This document shows, in pieces, positions 1 through 9,465 of a stretch of DNA of 64,000 nt (its first letter is position 1; every line of letters starts with the position of its first letter). Under the pieces are notes generated by a model that saw only the letters and a program-made list of their open reading frames with translations, was not told the DNA's origin and searched no databases. The DNA is from JAPOUP01 sp965203605 (GTDB lineage: Bacteria > Pseudomonadota > Alphaproteobacteria > Rhodobacterales > Rhodobacteraceae), in assembly GCA_965203605.1 (NCBI GenBank), contig OZ241902.1, forward strand, positions 4,340,001 through 4,404,000, in the 5' to 3' direction. Both the position numbers and the translations under genes were made by a program.

Positions 1-519
1 GCCCGAAAACGCCGCGAGGGCCATGTCGAGGTCTCCGGAAGCGTCCGAAAGCGCGTTCCTCTGCTCCTGCACGCGCACGGCCTTCTCGGCGGCGGCAAGT
101 TTCGTCCTGTACGTCTCCCTGTCGGCGTCGCTCACATCGGCCGCGGCGTCCAGCGCCGCCTTGAGGGTCGCGATGGCCGCCTTGGCCGCGGCGATCCTCT
201 CCGCGTCCGACAGGTCGGACGTGTCGATCCCTCCGGCGGCGTCCGCCAGCGCCTTCCTCTGGGCCGTCGCGCGGGCCATCGTCGCCAGCGCCGCCTTGCG
301 CGCGGCGGCGGCCGTCTCCAGCTTCCTGAGATCCGCGCCGGAAACCCTGGCCACCGCAGCGGCGACGGCACTGTCGACAGCGGCGTCCGTCGTGGCCGCC
401 GCGATGGCCGCGGCCGCCGTGTCGTAGGCCGACATCTGCGTACCACCACCATTGCCGGCCGGCGCACCGCCGCCCCCGCCTCCGCCGCAGCCCGCGAGGG
501 CCAGCGCTCCGGCGACCAT
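1..519 (-). CDS. Surface lipoprotein, N-terminal part, truncated by the window edge
   Basis: Reads right to left and leaves the window, so only about 173 residues are seen. The start used is the ATG at 519. A short hydrophobic stretch ends in the lipobox LAGC, followed by a poly-Gly linker and an Ala-rich helical region. It is nearly identical to the N-termini at 55100-57808 and 61743-64000, so the missing part probably holds helical repeats and a TbpB-like barrel. Roughly the first 100 residues match the 61743 copy best (for example KAALATMARATAQ), and the rest matches the 57808 copy (for example TYRTKLAAAEKAV). That makes it a mosaic of the two. Acylation and surface location are inferred from the lipobox. 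Confidence 0.8.
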   Translation of the reverse strand, partial: MVAGALALAGCGGGGGGGAPAGNGGGTQMSAYDTAAAAIAAATTDAAVDSAVAAAVARVSGADLRKLETAAAARKAALATMARATAQRKALADAAGGIDTSDLSDAERIAAAKAAIATLKAALDAAADVSDADRETYRTKLAAAEKAVRVQEQRNALSDASGDLDMALAAFSG

Positions 520-931
520 AACCGCCGTTGAAACGCCGGAACCCGGGCTCCCCGGGCGGCCCGCGGATCCCTCCCCGCCAGGGGAACGGGGCGGCCCGCG
601 CCGGGGGTGTAGCCCAATCTGTTGACACCATCGTTTTTTCCGTCACTTTCCGGAGACCGCGCGCCGGACAGGGACCGAATGGGCTGGCCGGCGGCGCGCT
701 GCCGGAGGCAAGGTGCGGGGAGTTCGGATCATGACGGAGGACGGAGGGAAACGGGTGCGTCGGCATCCTGACGCGGTGGCATATCCGGGGGTCTGACGGA
801 AGGCGGGGCGGCCGTCCATCCGCCGGTGGTCCGCGGACGTGACGGCGGGTTCACCTGGTGCTGGCTGGAGGGCGGCGGGGTGCGGAGCCTGGACGTCGCC
901 GGGGAGGGGTCGCCCGGAGCGGTGCCCTCCG
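520..931. other. Intergenic region between lipoprotein and IS
   Basis: No gene is supported. The first about 80 bases match the divergent upstream regions of the other lipoproteins (50038 and 57809 onward). At those places a nuclease gene follows; here the similarity stops near 600, beside an IS-end-like sequence, and no nuclease is present. The rest up to the IS at 932 shows nothing recognisable. Confidence 0.6.
605..628 (+). repeat. Solitary IS/MITE end-like sequence
   Basis: GGGTGTAGCCCA followed by GTTG matches 19 of 23 positions of the inverted-repeat arm at 12414-12436 (mate at 12532-12554). It marks where homology to the other lipoprotein upstream regions is lost, as expected for a deletion or insertion scar. 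No partner end was found nearby. Confidence 0.5.
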
Positions 932-3135
932 CCTTTCATCAGGACACTGTTAACTCGACCTCTGCGGTGCTGTATCGGTGGCCGCATGAGGATCGGTCTG
1001 AGACACTACGGCGACGGGACGGTTGACTGGCTGAGGGTCAGGCTGGCGGCCGGGGACTGCACCCGGACGTTCCTGGCCCGCGGGCTGTGCGAGCGCGAGG
1101 GCTGGCGGAACGCGCGGGGCGAGCCCTGCCTCGCCTCGGCGCGGGCCGCCCTGCCGAAGCTGTCGGCGGCGCTCGGGCCTGCCCTGCCGGAGGCGCGGCC
1201 GATGGGCGGCGTCAGCGCCGCATCGCTGGTCCCTTCGCGTGGGTTTCCCGACAGGCGGCTGTCCCTCCCCCTCGGCGGGCTCGGCGGGGTCGAGGTGGTT
1301 CCGGTGCCCGACGCGGAGAAAGGCCTGGCGCGCTCCATGATGGCCACGCACCATCCCGAGGGGGACGCCGCCTGTCCCGGCGGGCGCCTCCGCTACTGGA
1401 TCCGCTCGTCCGTGCACGGCGTCCTCGGCGGGTTCACCGTCGGCGCCGCCTCCTGGCACCACAGGGCGCGGGACGCCCACATCGGCTGGTCGCAGGCGGC
1501 GCGGGACGCCAGCATCGGGCTTGTGGCCAGCAACGACAGGTTCCTCCTGCTTCCGGGCGTGCGGGTGTACGGACTGGCCTCCCTTGCGCTCTCCCTGCTC
1601 GCCGACCGCGTTGCCGGCGACTGGGAGGCCCGCTACGGTGTGCGTCCGGTGCTGGCCTGCAGCTTCGTGGGGGCGGGGCACACGGGGTTCAGCCATCGGG
1701 CGGCGGGCTGGACGTGCTGCCGCGCGCCGGGCCGGGGGGGCGGGGCTCCGGGTGTACGCGAGGCCGCTGTCGGCGGACTGGCGGGAGGCGCTCGGGCGCG
1801 GGCCGAAACGGGTGATCGGCGGCGGGCCGCCGGCGGAGTATGGGGAGGACGCGACATGGGCGGAGACGGAGTACGGGCGGAGCGGGACCGGCGACGCGCG
1901 CGCGCCCGCCCGGCTGGTGGCGATGGCCGACCGCTGCCGCAGCCAGCCCGTCGTGCTGGCCGTGCAGGACACCACGATGGTCAACGACAGCGGGCTGGAG
2001 GGGACGAAAGGTCTTGTGGGCCCCGGCGGCGGCGGAAAGGGCAGCAGGGGGATCGCGGCCCACGCCGGCGTCGCGTCCGTCGAGGGCGGATGCGCCCTCG
2101 GGGTGCTGCACCTCGACGCCGGCCTGCGGGAGGAGGACAGGGAAAACGCGGTCGGGGGCGCGGAGAGCGGGCGCTGGACGGACGCCTTCGCCAGTTCCGC
2201 CGGGCTGGCGGCGGCCTGCCCGCGGACCCGCGTGGTGAACCTCCGCGACCGGGAGGGCGACATGTGGGAGCTGCTGTCGAAGGGGTGCGGCTCAGCCGGC
2301 ACGGACGGCGGCGCCGGCCTCCTGGTCCGCGCCAGCCGGTCGAACAGGCGGCGGGCGCTCACGGAGGACGGCGGGGCGGAGGACCTGTTCACGCACACGG
2401 AAGGGCTCGTCGCCGTCGCCGGGAAAACCATCGACATCGAGGCCTGCGGCGGACCCCGCGGACGGAAGGCGCGGAAAGGCGTCAGGCTCGAGGTGCGGGC
2501 CGGCTTCGTGGACCTCGTCCCGCCGACCGACCTGCCGAAGGGCACGCCGCCCCTGCGCATGCTCGCCGTCCGCGTGACGGAACCCCGGCCACCGAAGGGG
2601 AAGGAGCGCCTCGACTGGCTGCTGACGGCCACCGAGGGCGGGCCCGACGCGGCGAACGCGCTGCGCGTCGCGGGCTGGTACGGGCGGAGGTGGCTTATCG
2701 GGGAATGGTTCAGCGCCCTGAAGACCGGGACGAGGATCAGGGACCGCCGGCCCAGCGCCGCCGACGACCTGCGGCGCTGCCTCGCCTTCGACGCCGTCAC
2801 CGCCTGCACCGTCATGTCGGGCGGGCGCCTCGCGCGAAGCGGGCCGGACAGGCCGGCACGGACCGTCGTCCACCCGGACGGGATACACGTCCTCGCAGTG
2901 CACATGGCGAAGCCCAACCACCGCAGGCAGCGCGGACCGCCCGACCCGGCCCGGACGGTCAGGGAGTTCGCCGCCAGCACCGCGCGCCTCGCCGGATCCG
3001 TCCCGTCGAGGCGACAGCCCACGCCGGGCACACGAAAGCCATTGGAGGGATACCTGATACTGTCACTCTTCACCGAAAACTACCGGGCCATGCGGGACTA
3101 CGCGGACATCGAGTCAACAGTGTTACATTGAAAGG
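932..3135 (+). mobile_element. Insertion sequence A: DUF4338-IS4 type, with terminal inverted repeats
   Basis: The ends form imperfect inverted repeats. Left (932-966) contains CCTTTCA, ACACTGTT and ACTCGA; the right end (3101-3135) read in reverse contains the same blocks in order and spacing. The right repeat overlaps the last codons of the transposase. The same ends bound a 264-bp internally deleted derivative at 44834-45097. No clear target duplication was seen. Confidence 0.8.
986..3131 (+). pseudogene. DUF4338 (DruA-like) + IS4-type DDE transposase, split into two frames
   Basis: The ATG at 986 opens a frame that encodes a DUF4338 domain: LRYWIRSS, then RDAHIGWSQAARD, then NDRFLLLPGVRV, then DW..RYGVRPVL. 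This family includes DruA of the Druantia defence system and the N-termini of some IS4 transposases. Near 1734-1740 a run of seven G shifts the reading to the next frame, which continues as a DDE transposase to 3131. The catalytic motifs are QDTTMVN (first Asp), RDREGD (second Asp) and GWYGRRWLIGEWF (Glu). All three are intact. The shift is equivalent to a one-base insertion in the G run; it may be a mutation or a slippage site. A closely related but more decayed transposase lies at 59708-61508. Confidence 0.75.
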
Positions 3136-3228
3136 CCCCGGGCACCCGCCGGAACCGGTGACGGGACCCTAGCGGAACCGAAAGGCTGGCCGCGGCCGCC
3201 CGAACCGCAATAATTGTGCAAGAGGCTC
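3136..3228 (+). repeat. 93-bp repeat, copy 1
   Basis: Starts directly after the right end of insertion sequence A and differs from 54877-54969 at only about three positions. It contains the AT-rich stretch CAATAATTGTGCA. It has no coding potential that I trust. Confidence 0.7.
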
Positions 3229-3418
3229 TCGTGTATAACGATTGCTGCGCATCGGCAGGCCGCGAGACGCAGGTCTTTCCCTGTTCCCTCCAGGAATAGG
3301 GCGGCAGACCTGAAAGGTCAGCTGTCATTGGCAAGGTCCGTAAAGGAGTGATGATAGACATTGACGGCCATTCAGGATAGTCTGCCGTCACACACATCAT
3401 CCAGAGGGAAGTGTTCCC

Positions 3419-4717
3419 ATGACGGAATTCAGCAAAGAGGCGCTTCAGGATTTCGTCAACGCCACCGATGGCGCCCCTCCCCCTGTCTATATCGGCCGGG
3501 AGGATATCCTGAAACGGATCGAGGGTTTCGCCGAAAATACGTAGAAAGGGCCGGGCGCTCCGGTACATGGCGTGGGCAAGGCCAGCACCATCGTGCAGGG
3601 CGCCCCTGGCGCTGGCAAGAGTGCCCTTTTTGATGAACTTCGGGACAGGGCGTTGACCCGAGACCACTACCCGAACCAGTCGCGGGTTGTTGTGGTATCC
3701 AACAAGGATCTACTGGAAGGGTTGCCCGACGTACTTGAGCTCATTGGTCTGGCTGGAGGGTTGTCTTCGGAAAAATGGAGGAGGATGTCCTCGAATATCG
3801 CGCTGGGCGTGAATCTGAAAATCCTCAAGGCTGAAACTTCCATGTCATGGACGGCTTCGGACAATTCCCGTCCGAACAATTCCCTGGAATTGAGAAAGAG
3901 GTTTCCGGCAGATAAATGGCAGGGTCCCGTCATCCTCTGCATTGACGAGGCCCAGCGTCTGCCGGAAAAGAAATATGCGCCGCAGACCCTGTTCCTGCAG
4001 GATATCCATGACGACCGGTCCTCCCTGCCTCTATCGTTGGTTCTGGGTGGATTGAGCGACACGGCGGATGTGGTGGAAAGGATGGGTCTGACCCGTGTGG
4101 ATGTCCGGGAGATCGGCGCCCTGACGACGGTCCCGGACATGAATGGCTATATTGAGACCGAGGATCTCATGCTGTCGTTCTGCGATCATTTCGGCATCGA
4201 ACGCAGCGGCCAGACTGACAGGCTCATGGGCCTGGCCGCGCCCTGCGAGGGCTGGCCCCGGCATCTGCACCACGCCCTGCAGTCCATGGGACGCGAGGTG
4301 CTGCGGACCGATGGTGATCTGGCCGCCGTCAACTGGCGGCGGATCCATCGGGAGGCCGCTGAGAGCCGCCTGAAATACTACCGGATACAGCGGGATGGAA
4401 AGATGAGGGACAGCCGTATTCTCGTGGCCCGGACAATGCAGGGATTCCATGATGGTATGGTCGGCTCAACTGTCGCGGACCTGATCCAACGCGCAGTGGA
4501 GGACCGTCCGGGACTTCGGCTGCCCGAAAACATGTCCCCTGCCGGATTCCGCAGCCATCTGGTCCATCGCGGTGTCCTGCACATGGACATGGACGATCGC
4601 TATCATTGCCCCATCCCCTCGTTCCGCAGCTTCCTTGTCAGGGCTGGTGAAAACGGCGGCCCGTCTCATGGCATCTGGCGTTTCGAGGGACGGTTCAGCC
4701 TTACCCCCTGGATGTGA
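3419..4717 (+). pseudogene. AAA-family P-loop ATPase with an in-frame amber codon
   Basis: A strong ribosome site (AGAGGGA) precedes the ATG at 3419. The frame encodes VYIGREDILKRIEGF, typical of the N-terminus of stand-alone AAA ATPases, then meets TAG at codon 42 (3542-3544). It continues in the same frame through Walker A GAPGAGKS (near residue 63) and Walker B VILCIDEAQ (near residue 184) to residue 432. Apart from the TAG the gene looks undamaged. The C-terminus ends with CPIPSFRSFLV, a motif also found in the fragment at 28668-28979. Readthrough, or re-initiation at the GTG at 3572, would give protein, but no ribosome site precedes that GTG. Function unknown. The 3' end overlaps the convergent cobM end by 17 bases. 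Confidence 0.65.
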
Positions 4718-5495
4718 CGGTTTCACTTCCCGGCCTCGGCTTGGGGCGCAGCACATGGGGCATGGAAGGGTCGTAGAGTGCGCTATCGCTGAACCCGTCC
4801 ACATGTCCGAGCGCCGGCCCTACCAGGATCAACGCCGTTCGGGTAACCTTCCTGGCCCGGATTCTTGCGTAAATGTCCTTCAGGGTTCCACGAATCAGAT
4901 CCTGGTCCGGCCAGCTGACCCTGTACGCGACGACAACCGGACACTCCGGGCCATAATGGGGCGTCAGTTTCCGAACGATATCCCGAAGTGCGCGTATCCC
5001 GAGATGGATCGCAAGGGTCGTACCGGTTCCGGCGAAATGCTCCAGAGCTTCGCCGGGAGGCATTGCGGTTGATTTCATCGACACGCGGGTCAGCACGATC
5101 GACTGTGCAACCTCGGGAATCGTAAGTTCCTGACCCAAGGCTGCAGCGGCAGCGGCAAAAGAGGGAACTCCCGGGATGATGCGATAGGGAATGCTGTCGG
5201 AAGCCAGCAGGCGAATCTGTTCGGCGATCGCCCCATAGAGCGACGGGTCGCCGGAGTGCACCCGCGCCACATCGTCGCCTCGCCGATGGGCGGAGAGGAT
5301 TTCCGCATGGGTCTCAACCAGTGTCATGGCCGCCGTGTCGAGAACGCGCGCACCGGCAGGCACCATGGCCACAACCTCCTCTGGCACCAGGGATCCGGCG
5401 TACAGGCAGACCGGGCAGGCAGAAATCACCCGGGCCGCCTTCAGGGTCAGCAATTCCGGATCGCCCGGACCGGCTCCGATGAAATGGACAGTCAT
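4701..5495 (-). CDS. cobM: Precorrin-4 C11-methyltransferase
   Basis: A SAM-dependent enzyme of corrin-ring synthesis that methylates C11 of precorrin-4. The 264-residue protein opens with VHFIGAGPGDPELLTLKA, the SAM-binding signature of the tetrapyrrole methylase family. It carries HSGDPSLYGAIAEQ and IPGVPSFAAAAAALG, both diagnostic of CobM/CbiF. Length is normal. The ATG at 5495 is chosen because GGGAG lies at good spacing upstream; a GTG at 5504 is possible. It is the last gene of the minus-strand cob series, separated from cbiG-cobJ by 243 bases, so it may also have its own promoter. Confidence 0.93.
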   Translation of the reverse strand: MTVHFIGAGPGDPELLTLKAARVISACPVCLYAGSLVPEEVVAMVPAGARVLDTAAMTLVETHAEILSAHRRGDDVARVHSGDPSLYGAIAEQIRLLASDSIPYRIIPGVPSFAAAAAALGQELTIPEVAQSIVLTRVSMKSTAMPPGEALEHFAGTGTTLAIHLGIRALRDIVRKLTPHYGPECPVVVAYRVSWPDQDLIRGTLKDIYARIRARKVTRTALILVGPALGHVDGFSDSALYDPSMPHVLRPKPRPGSETVTSRG

Positions 5496-5738
5496 TTTCG
5501 CCACACTCCCACCTCGGCTAGATCAGGAATTCGCAATCGGCGTAACAATGCGAAACATGGACAGTCGCCAGGACCTGAATGTCGCGAGAGACTTCTCTCG
5601 GTGACCGAACCGCTGGAAATGGAGAGATGTGCCGCGACAGGACTGGTTCCGAACCCAAGTTCCGGCAAATCGGTCAGCCGCCCGATAGACAGGCGGCGGT
5701 CAGGCAACGCGGATATCCTACCTGCCGTCAGTCGCCTC
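5496..5738 (-). other. Gap between cbiG-cobJ and cobM
   Basis: This 243-base spacer holds no credible gene. It could carry a cobM promoter or processing site, but I see no convincing -35/-10 pair and no cobalamin-box sequence. Confidence 0.5.
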
Positions 5739-7574
5739 TCACGTCGCATTTGGGAGATCCTCGTTCCGTAGCGAGTAGCCACGCGGCGTGTACAGTCGCG
5801 GTCCATCCCCGAGCGTCATGATCCGGGTCGTCGAAGAACCGACCATCACAAGCGTCAGCATGTCAACGCCATCCACATCAAGCCCGGAAAGCTGTCGGAA
5901 ACTCACGCATTCCCCGGTTCGGCCAAGGTTGGATGCCAGCATGACTGGACATTCCATGGGACGATGCTCCAGCAGAATATCGCGCACCAGGGTGAGAAGA
6001 TCGCGCCGCCGCCTTGATACAGGATTGTAGAATGCCACCACGAAGTCCCCTTCCGCCGCCGCACGCACGCGCCGCAGGATATCTTCGCGCGGGGTCAGTA
6101 GGTCAGAAAGGGAAATTGCGCAGAAATCGTTGCCCAAGGGTGCTCCCGCCCGCGCCGCCGCGGCCTGCAATGCCGAAATCCCCGGCGCCATGACGATCTC
6201 CACGCGTCGTGCCGCATCCGTCAGCTCAAGGGAATTCAGACCGCTGTCAAGGAGTTCGAAGACAAGCGCACCCATCGCATAGATCCCTGCGTCGCCTGAG
6301 CAGACAAGCGCCACCGATCGACCTTCACCGGCCCTTTCCATCGCGTATCGGCATCGTTCCATTTCCTGACCTAGCGGAAAGTCGTGTCGCCGTTTGCCCG
6401 TGGCCAGAGAATCCAGAAGGTCAATGTAGAGCCCGTAGCCTACAATCTCATCTGCCTCCGCGATCAGCCGCGATGCCTCCGGAGTGCGCCACACGGCATC
6501 GCCCGGTCCAATGCCCACCAAGGCAAGACGGCCGCGGGAGCGTCCTCCGATCCCGGTGACCGGTCTTGGCGCGACGGCGAGCGCACAGGTGGCGTTCGCA
6601 CTCTTTGTCTTCTCCGATAGAAGGGTCGCCTCCGGTCCAGCTGCCGCCAGAGCTGCCGCCTCTGCCACCCCATGGCAGCCAACCTCGGCGAATACAGTCC
6701 GGGAAGGGTTGGCCAGTCTCGGGGTTTCCCGCTCAAGTTCGGAAGCGGTGAATACCCTGAGCGATGTTCCCAATCTGGCCGCCAGTGCGTTCACCGCAGG
6801 CTCGTCCGATTTCAGGTCAAGGGTGAACAACCCCATAAGCGCACCAGTCGCCACTTCGGCTTCATGCAGAACCCGATACACCAGCGCTTCCAACTCCTCC
6901 GGTGGACAGTTCCGAGCACAGCCTACGCCGAGCGCAACGCGCCGCGGGTGGAAGGCCAATGCGCCCGGTTGAGCTGGCGACAGCGTTGCTTCGATTGTCA
7001 CCAGATCTTCCTTCGAAGCCGAAGCGTCGGCAGCGGGCAGCGTTCCGAGCCAATCAGCGCTCTGCAGTTCGCCTCCGCCCAACCGTGCGCCGCTCCCCGA
7101 CAACAGTCGCGCCATCGCATCTCTCGAAAGCTCTGGCGTGCCCAATGTCCAGCCTGCCGGTGGTTCATCGAGCGAAATTCCCAGGGCGACGTCACCGGCG
7201 GTCGTAACCGCCGCCGTTCCACCAAGCGTGGCAGCAACCTGATGTGCAAGCCGGTTGGCTCCGTGATGCCCTCCGAGTAAGGGGACCGCGACGGCACCAT
7301 CATCGGAAACCGAAACCACAGGTGGCTCACTGCGCTTGTTTCCAAGCAGTGGTGCAACTGCGCGGATAAGGATCCCGGCGGCACAGACACCGATCACAGG
7401 AATCCCTGAGGCGAAAAGCATGCGGCAGTGCTCCAGCGCATCGGGAAAGAACGTATCGGCCTCCTGAACCCGCCCCTCCCGTCCATGCAGAGGAGCGCCA
7501 ATCGCCGTAGCGATTCGCTGGGCAGTGGCTTCCCCCGATCCCGAGATCGCCAGTACAGCGGGAATTACAGCCAT
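5739..7574 (-). CDS. cobJ: CbiG-CobJ fusion: cobalt-precorrin-5A hydrolase-like domain + precorrin-3B C17-methyltransferase
   Basis: A 611-residue fusion. Residues 1 to about 340 are CbiG-like: GIPVIGVCAAGILIRAVAP in the N-terminal half, LLGGHHGANRLA, and the C-terminal CbiG signature VALGVGCARNCPPEEL near residue 213. From about residue 349 a complete CobJ/CbiH methylase follows, with LALVGIGPGD, LVCSGDAGIYAMG, VMAPGISALQAAAARAGAPL and VVAFYNPVSRRR. CobJ methylates C17 and contracts the ring; CbiG opens the resulting lactone in the cobalt-early route. Both domains look intact. The ATG overlaps the cobI stop by 10 bases, implying translational coupling. Such fusions are known in alphaproteobacteria. 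Confidence 0.92.
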   Translation of the reverse strand: MAVIPAVLAISGSGEATAQRIATAIGAPLHGREGRVQEADTFFPDALEHCRMLFASGIPVIGVCAAGILIRAVAPLLGNKRSEPPVVSVSDDGAVAVPLLGGHHGANRLAHQVAATLGGTAAVTTAGDVALGISLDEPPAGWTLGTPELSRDAMARLLSGSGARLGGGELQSADWLGTLPAADASASKEDLVTIEATLSPAQPGALAFHPRRVALGVGCARNCPPEELEALVYRVLHEAEVATGALMGLFTLDLKSDEPAVNALAARLGTSLRVFTASELERETPRLANPSRTVFAEVGCHGVAEAAALAAAGPEATLLSEKTKSANATCALAVAPRPVTGIGGRSRGRLALVGIGPGDAVWRTPEASRLIAEADEIVGYGLYIDLLDSLATGKRRHDFPLGQEMERCRYAMERAGEGRSVALVCSGDAGIYAMGALVFELLDSGLNSLELTDAARRVEIVMAPGISALQAAAARAGAPLGNDFCAISLSDLLTPREDILRRVRAAAEGDFVVAFYNPVSRRRRDLLTLVRDILLEHRPMECPVMLASNLGRTGECVSFRQLSGLDVDGVDMLTLVMVGSSTTRIMTLGDGPRLYTPRGYSLRNEDLPNAT

Positions 7575-8266
7575 GGGTCGGTGGTTCCCTGGATCAGTAT
7601 CATCGAGAAATAAGGCGCCACGTCCGGAGCCTCCGCCAGCGGGCAGACATATTCATCAGCCAGGGTTGCGCGCTCGATATAGATTGCTTTCTCAAGCAGC
7701 CCGTGTCGCTTGATAACTGAAATGAGTTTAGGAAGATGTCGCCCCACTTTCAGCAGCGCGATACAACTGGTTCCATCCATCCGGACCGCAAGCTCGTCTT
7801 CCGGCAACGTCCCGGACAGAACGGTCAGTTGTCCGTTTCGGGCGGCGAGTGGCATCCCGGCCTTCCCGGCACATGCTGTGAGAGAGGTCACCCCAGGTAC
7901 GATCTCGACCCTGAATCTGTGTGCGAGGCGCGTATGGAGATATATGAACGATCCGTAGAGGAACGGATCGCCCTCGCAAAGACATGCCACGTCGTCGCCA
8001 TTGGACAGCGCTCTCGCGATTTCGGCGGCGCCCGTGTCGTAGGCGGCCTGGGCCGGTTCCCGTGCTGTCGTCATCGGCACCTCGATCGCGATCTCTTGAA
8101 CGCTGTCTGGAATCAGGTCACCGGCTATGCCACGCGCAAAGCTCTCCTTTCCGGCAAGTGTGGGATAGGCAATGACCGGCACGGCCTTGATCAACGCCGC
8201 CGCCTTTAGCGTGATCAGTCCCGGATCTCCGGGGCCAAGCCCGATGCCAAACAGCGTTCCGGTCAC
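7565..8266 (-). CDS. cobI: Precorrin-2 C20-methyltransferase
   Basis: Adds the C20 methyl group to precorrin-2 using SAM. The protein begins TGTLFGIGLGPGDPGLITLK, the methylase P-loop of CobI/CbiL. It also carries VACLCEGDPFLYGSFIYLH and IVPGVTSLTACAGKAGMPL. Length is 233 residues from the GTG at 8266, which forms a GTGA overlap with the cobL stop and has GGAG upstream. An ATG at 8284 would add six residues and is the alternative. It lies between cobL and cbiG-cobJ with overlaps at both ends, so it is part of one transcript. Confidence 0.93.
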   Translation of the reverse strand: MTGTLFGIGLGPGDPGLITLKAAALIKAVPVIAYPTLAGKESFARGIAGDLIPDSVQEIAIEVPMTTAREPAQAAYDTGAAEIARALSNGDDVACLCEGDPFLYGSFIYLHTRLAHRFRVEIVPGVTSLTACAGKAGMPLAARNGQLTVLSGTLPEDELAVRMDGTSCIALLKVGRHLPKLISVIKRHGLLEKAIYIERATLADEYVCPLAEAPDVAPYFSMILIQGTTDPWL

Positions 8267-9465
8267 CTCTTCACCAGGCTCCATTGTGTCACTGGCATCT
8301 GAGGTCGCCAGCCAGTCAGTTCGCCTACTGGAGAAGCACGGCTGACCGACACGCGGACTAGATCTCCACCGTGGTGTCGTTGGAGTTCCAGAATGCGGGC
8401 TTCGGTCTCCAATGTGACTGCGTTGGCGACAAGTCGGCCGAGCGGCCTGAGCCGTGACCATGCCACATCGAACACCTCGGTCGTCAGACCGCCACCGATG
8501 AACACAGCGTCCGGAGGGTCGAGACCATCCAGCGCAGCGGGCGCCTTTCCATTGACCAGTTCAAGTCTGGGAGTTCCCAATCTCGCCGCGTTTCTGAGGG
8601 CGATGGCACGGCGTCTGGAGTCGGGTTCGATGCCCACGGCTGTTGCGTCGCGGGCCGCCCGCATCCACTCGATCGAGACTGAACCGCAGCCAGCACCGAT
8701 GTCCCAGAGAAGCGCACCGCGCATTGGCATCAGTTTCGCCAATGCAATCGCCCGGAGTTCCCGCTTGGTCATTACGCCGTCGTGCTCGAACAGATCGTCG
8801 GGCAGGCCCGCAACACATGGAAGGAGCGAGGCTTCGGATGTTGCCACGCAATGTACAGCGAGCGTATTGAATGCCGGAACTTCGTGTGGCCAGTCGGAGG
8901 CGATTCCGTCAAATCGTTGTTCTCCGTCACCTCCCATGGAGGCCAGCACGGTCATTTCGGAGCCTCCGAAGCCGCGTTCGGTGAGGAGGCGACCAATTCT
9001 GGCGGGCGTCTCTTCGCCAGTGGTCAGTACCAACAGCCGCTGGTTTGGTTGAATGAATGGGATTATCTGCTCGACGGGGCGGCCATGCACCGTAAGGGTC
9101 TCAACATCCGCAAGGCTCCATCCCATTCTGGCGGCGGCGAGCTGGAAGGCGGAAAGCTGCGGGTGATAGGTGATCTGCCCCGGCGGAATGACACGTCCGA
9201 TTCGCGCTCCGACGGAATACCAAAGCGGGTCGCCTGTGGCGAGCACGACAACCCGCCTTCCTCGATACGACACGAGTTGATCTATCAATGCGCTGAACGG
9301 CGACGGCCAGGCGACACGTTTCGCTGTGACCGCATTTGACAACCGATGGTGGCGGTCGCCGCCAAAGATTATCTCAGCGGACTCGACCAGACGCCGGGCG
9401 TTGGGGCTGAGGCCCCGCATTCCATCTTCCCCAATTCCTATGATATGCAGCCAGGTCTCATCCAT
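8263..9465 (-). CDS. cobL: Precorrin-6Y C5,15-methyltransferase (decarboxylating), CbiE-CbiT fusion
   Basis: A 400-residue bifunctional enzyme that methylates C5 and C15 of precorrin-6B and removes the C12 acetate carboxyl. The N-terminal half is the CbiE methylase (HIIGIGEDGMRGLSPNAR, VVVLATGDPLWYSVG). The C-terminal half is the CbiT Rossmann methyltransferase (LLWDIGAGCGSVSIEWMR). The start at ATG 9465 gives the usual CobL N-terminus and overlaps the cobH stop by eight bases. Both domains are complete. Confidence 0.94.
   Translation of the reverse strand: MDETWLHIIGIGEDGMRGLSPNARRLVESAEIIFGGDRHHRLSNAVTAKRVAWPSPFSALIDQLVSYRGRRVVVLATGDPLWYSVGARIGRVIPPGQITYHPQLSAFQLAAARMGWSLADVETLTVHGRPVEQIIPFIQPNQRLLVLTTGEETPARIGRLLTERGFGGSEMTVLASMGGDGEQRFDGIASDWPHEVPAFNTLAVHCVATSEASLLPCVAGLPDDLFEHDGVMTKRELRAIALAKLMPMRGALLWDIGAGCGSVSIEWMRAARDATAVGIEPDSRRRAIALRNAARLGTPRLELVNGKAPAALDGLDPPDAVFIGGGLTTEVFDVAWSRLRPLGRLVANAVTLETEARILELQRHHGGDLVRVSVSRASPVGELTGWRPQMPVTQWSLVKR

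Noticed and set aside
1740..3172. Continuation of the first transposase frame as a 777-residue protein to 3172
   Set aside because: After 1740 this frame is Arg/Gly/Pro-rich with no family motifs, while the next frame carries the DDE motifs. It stays open only because of the high GC content.
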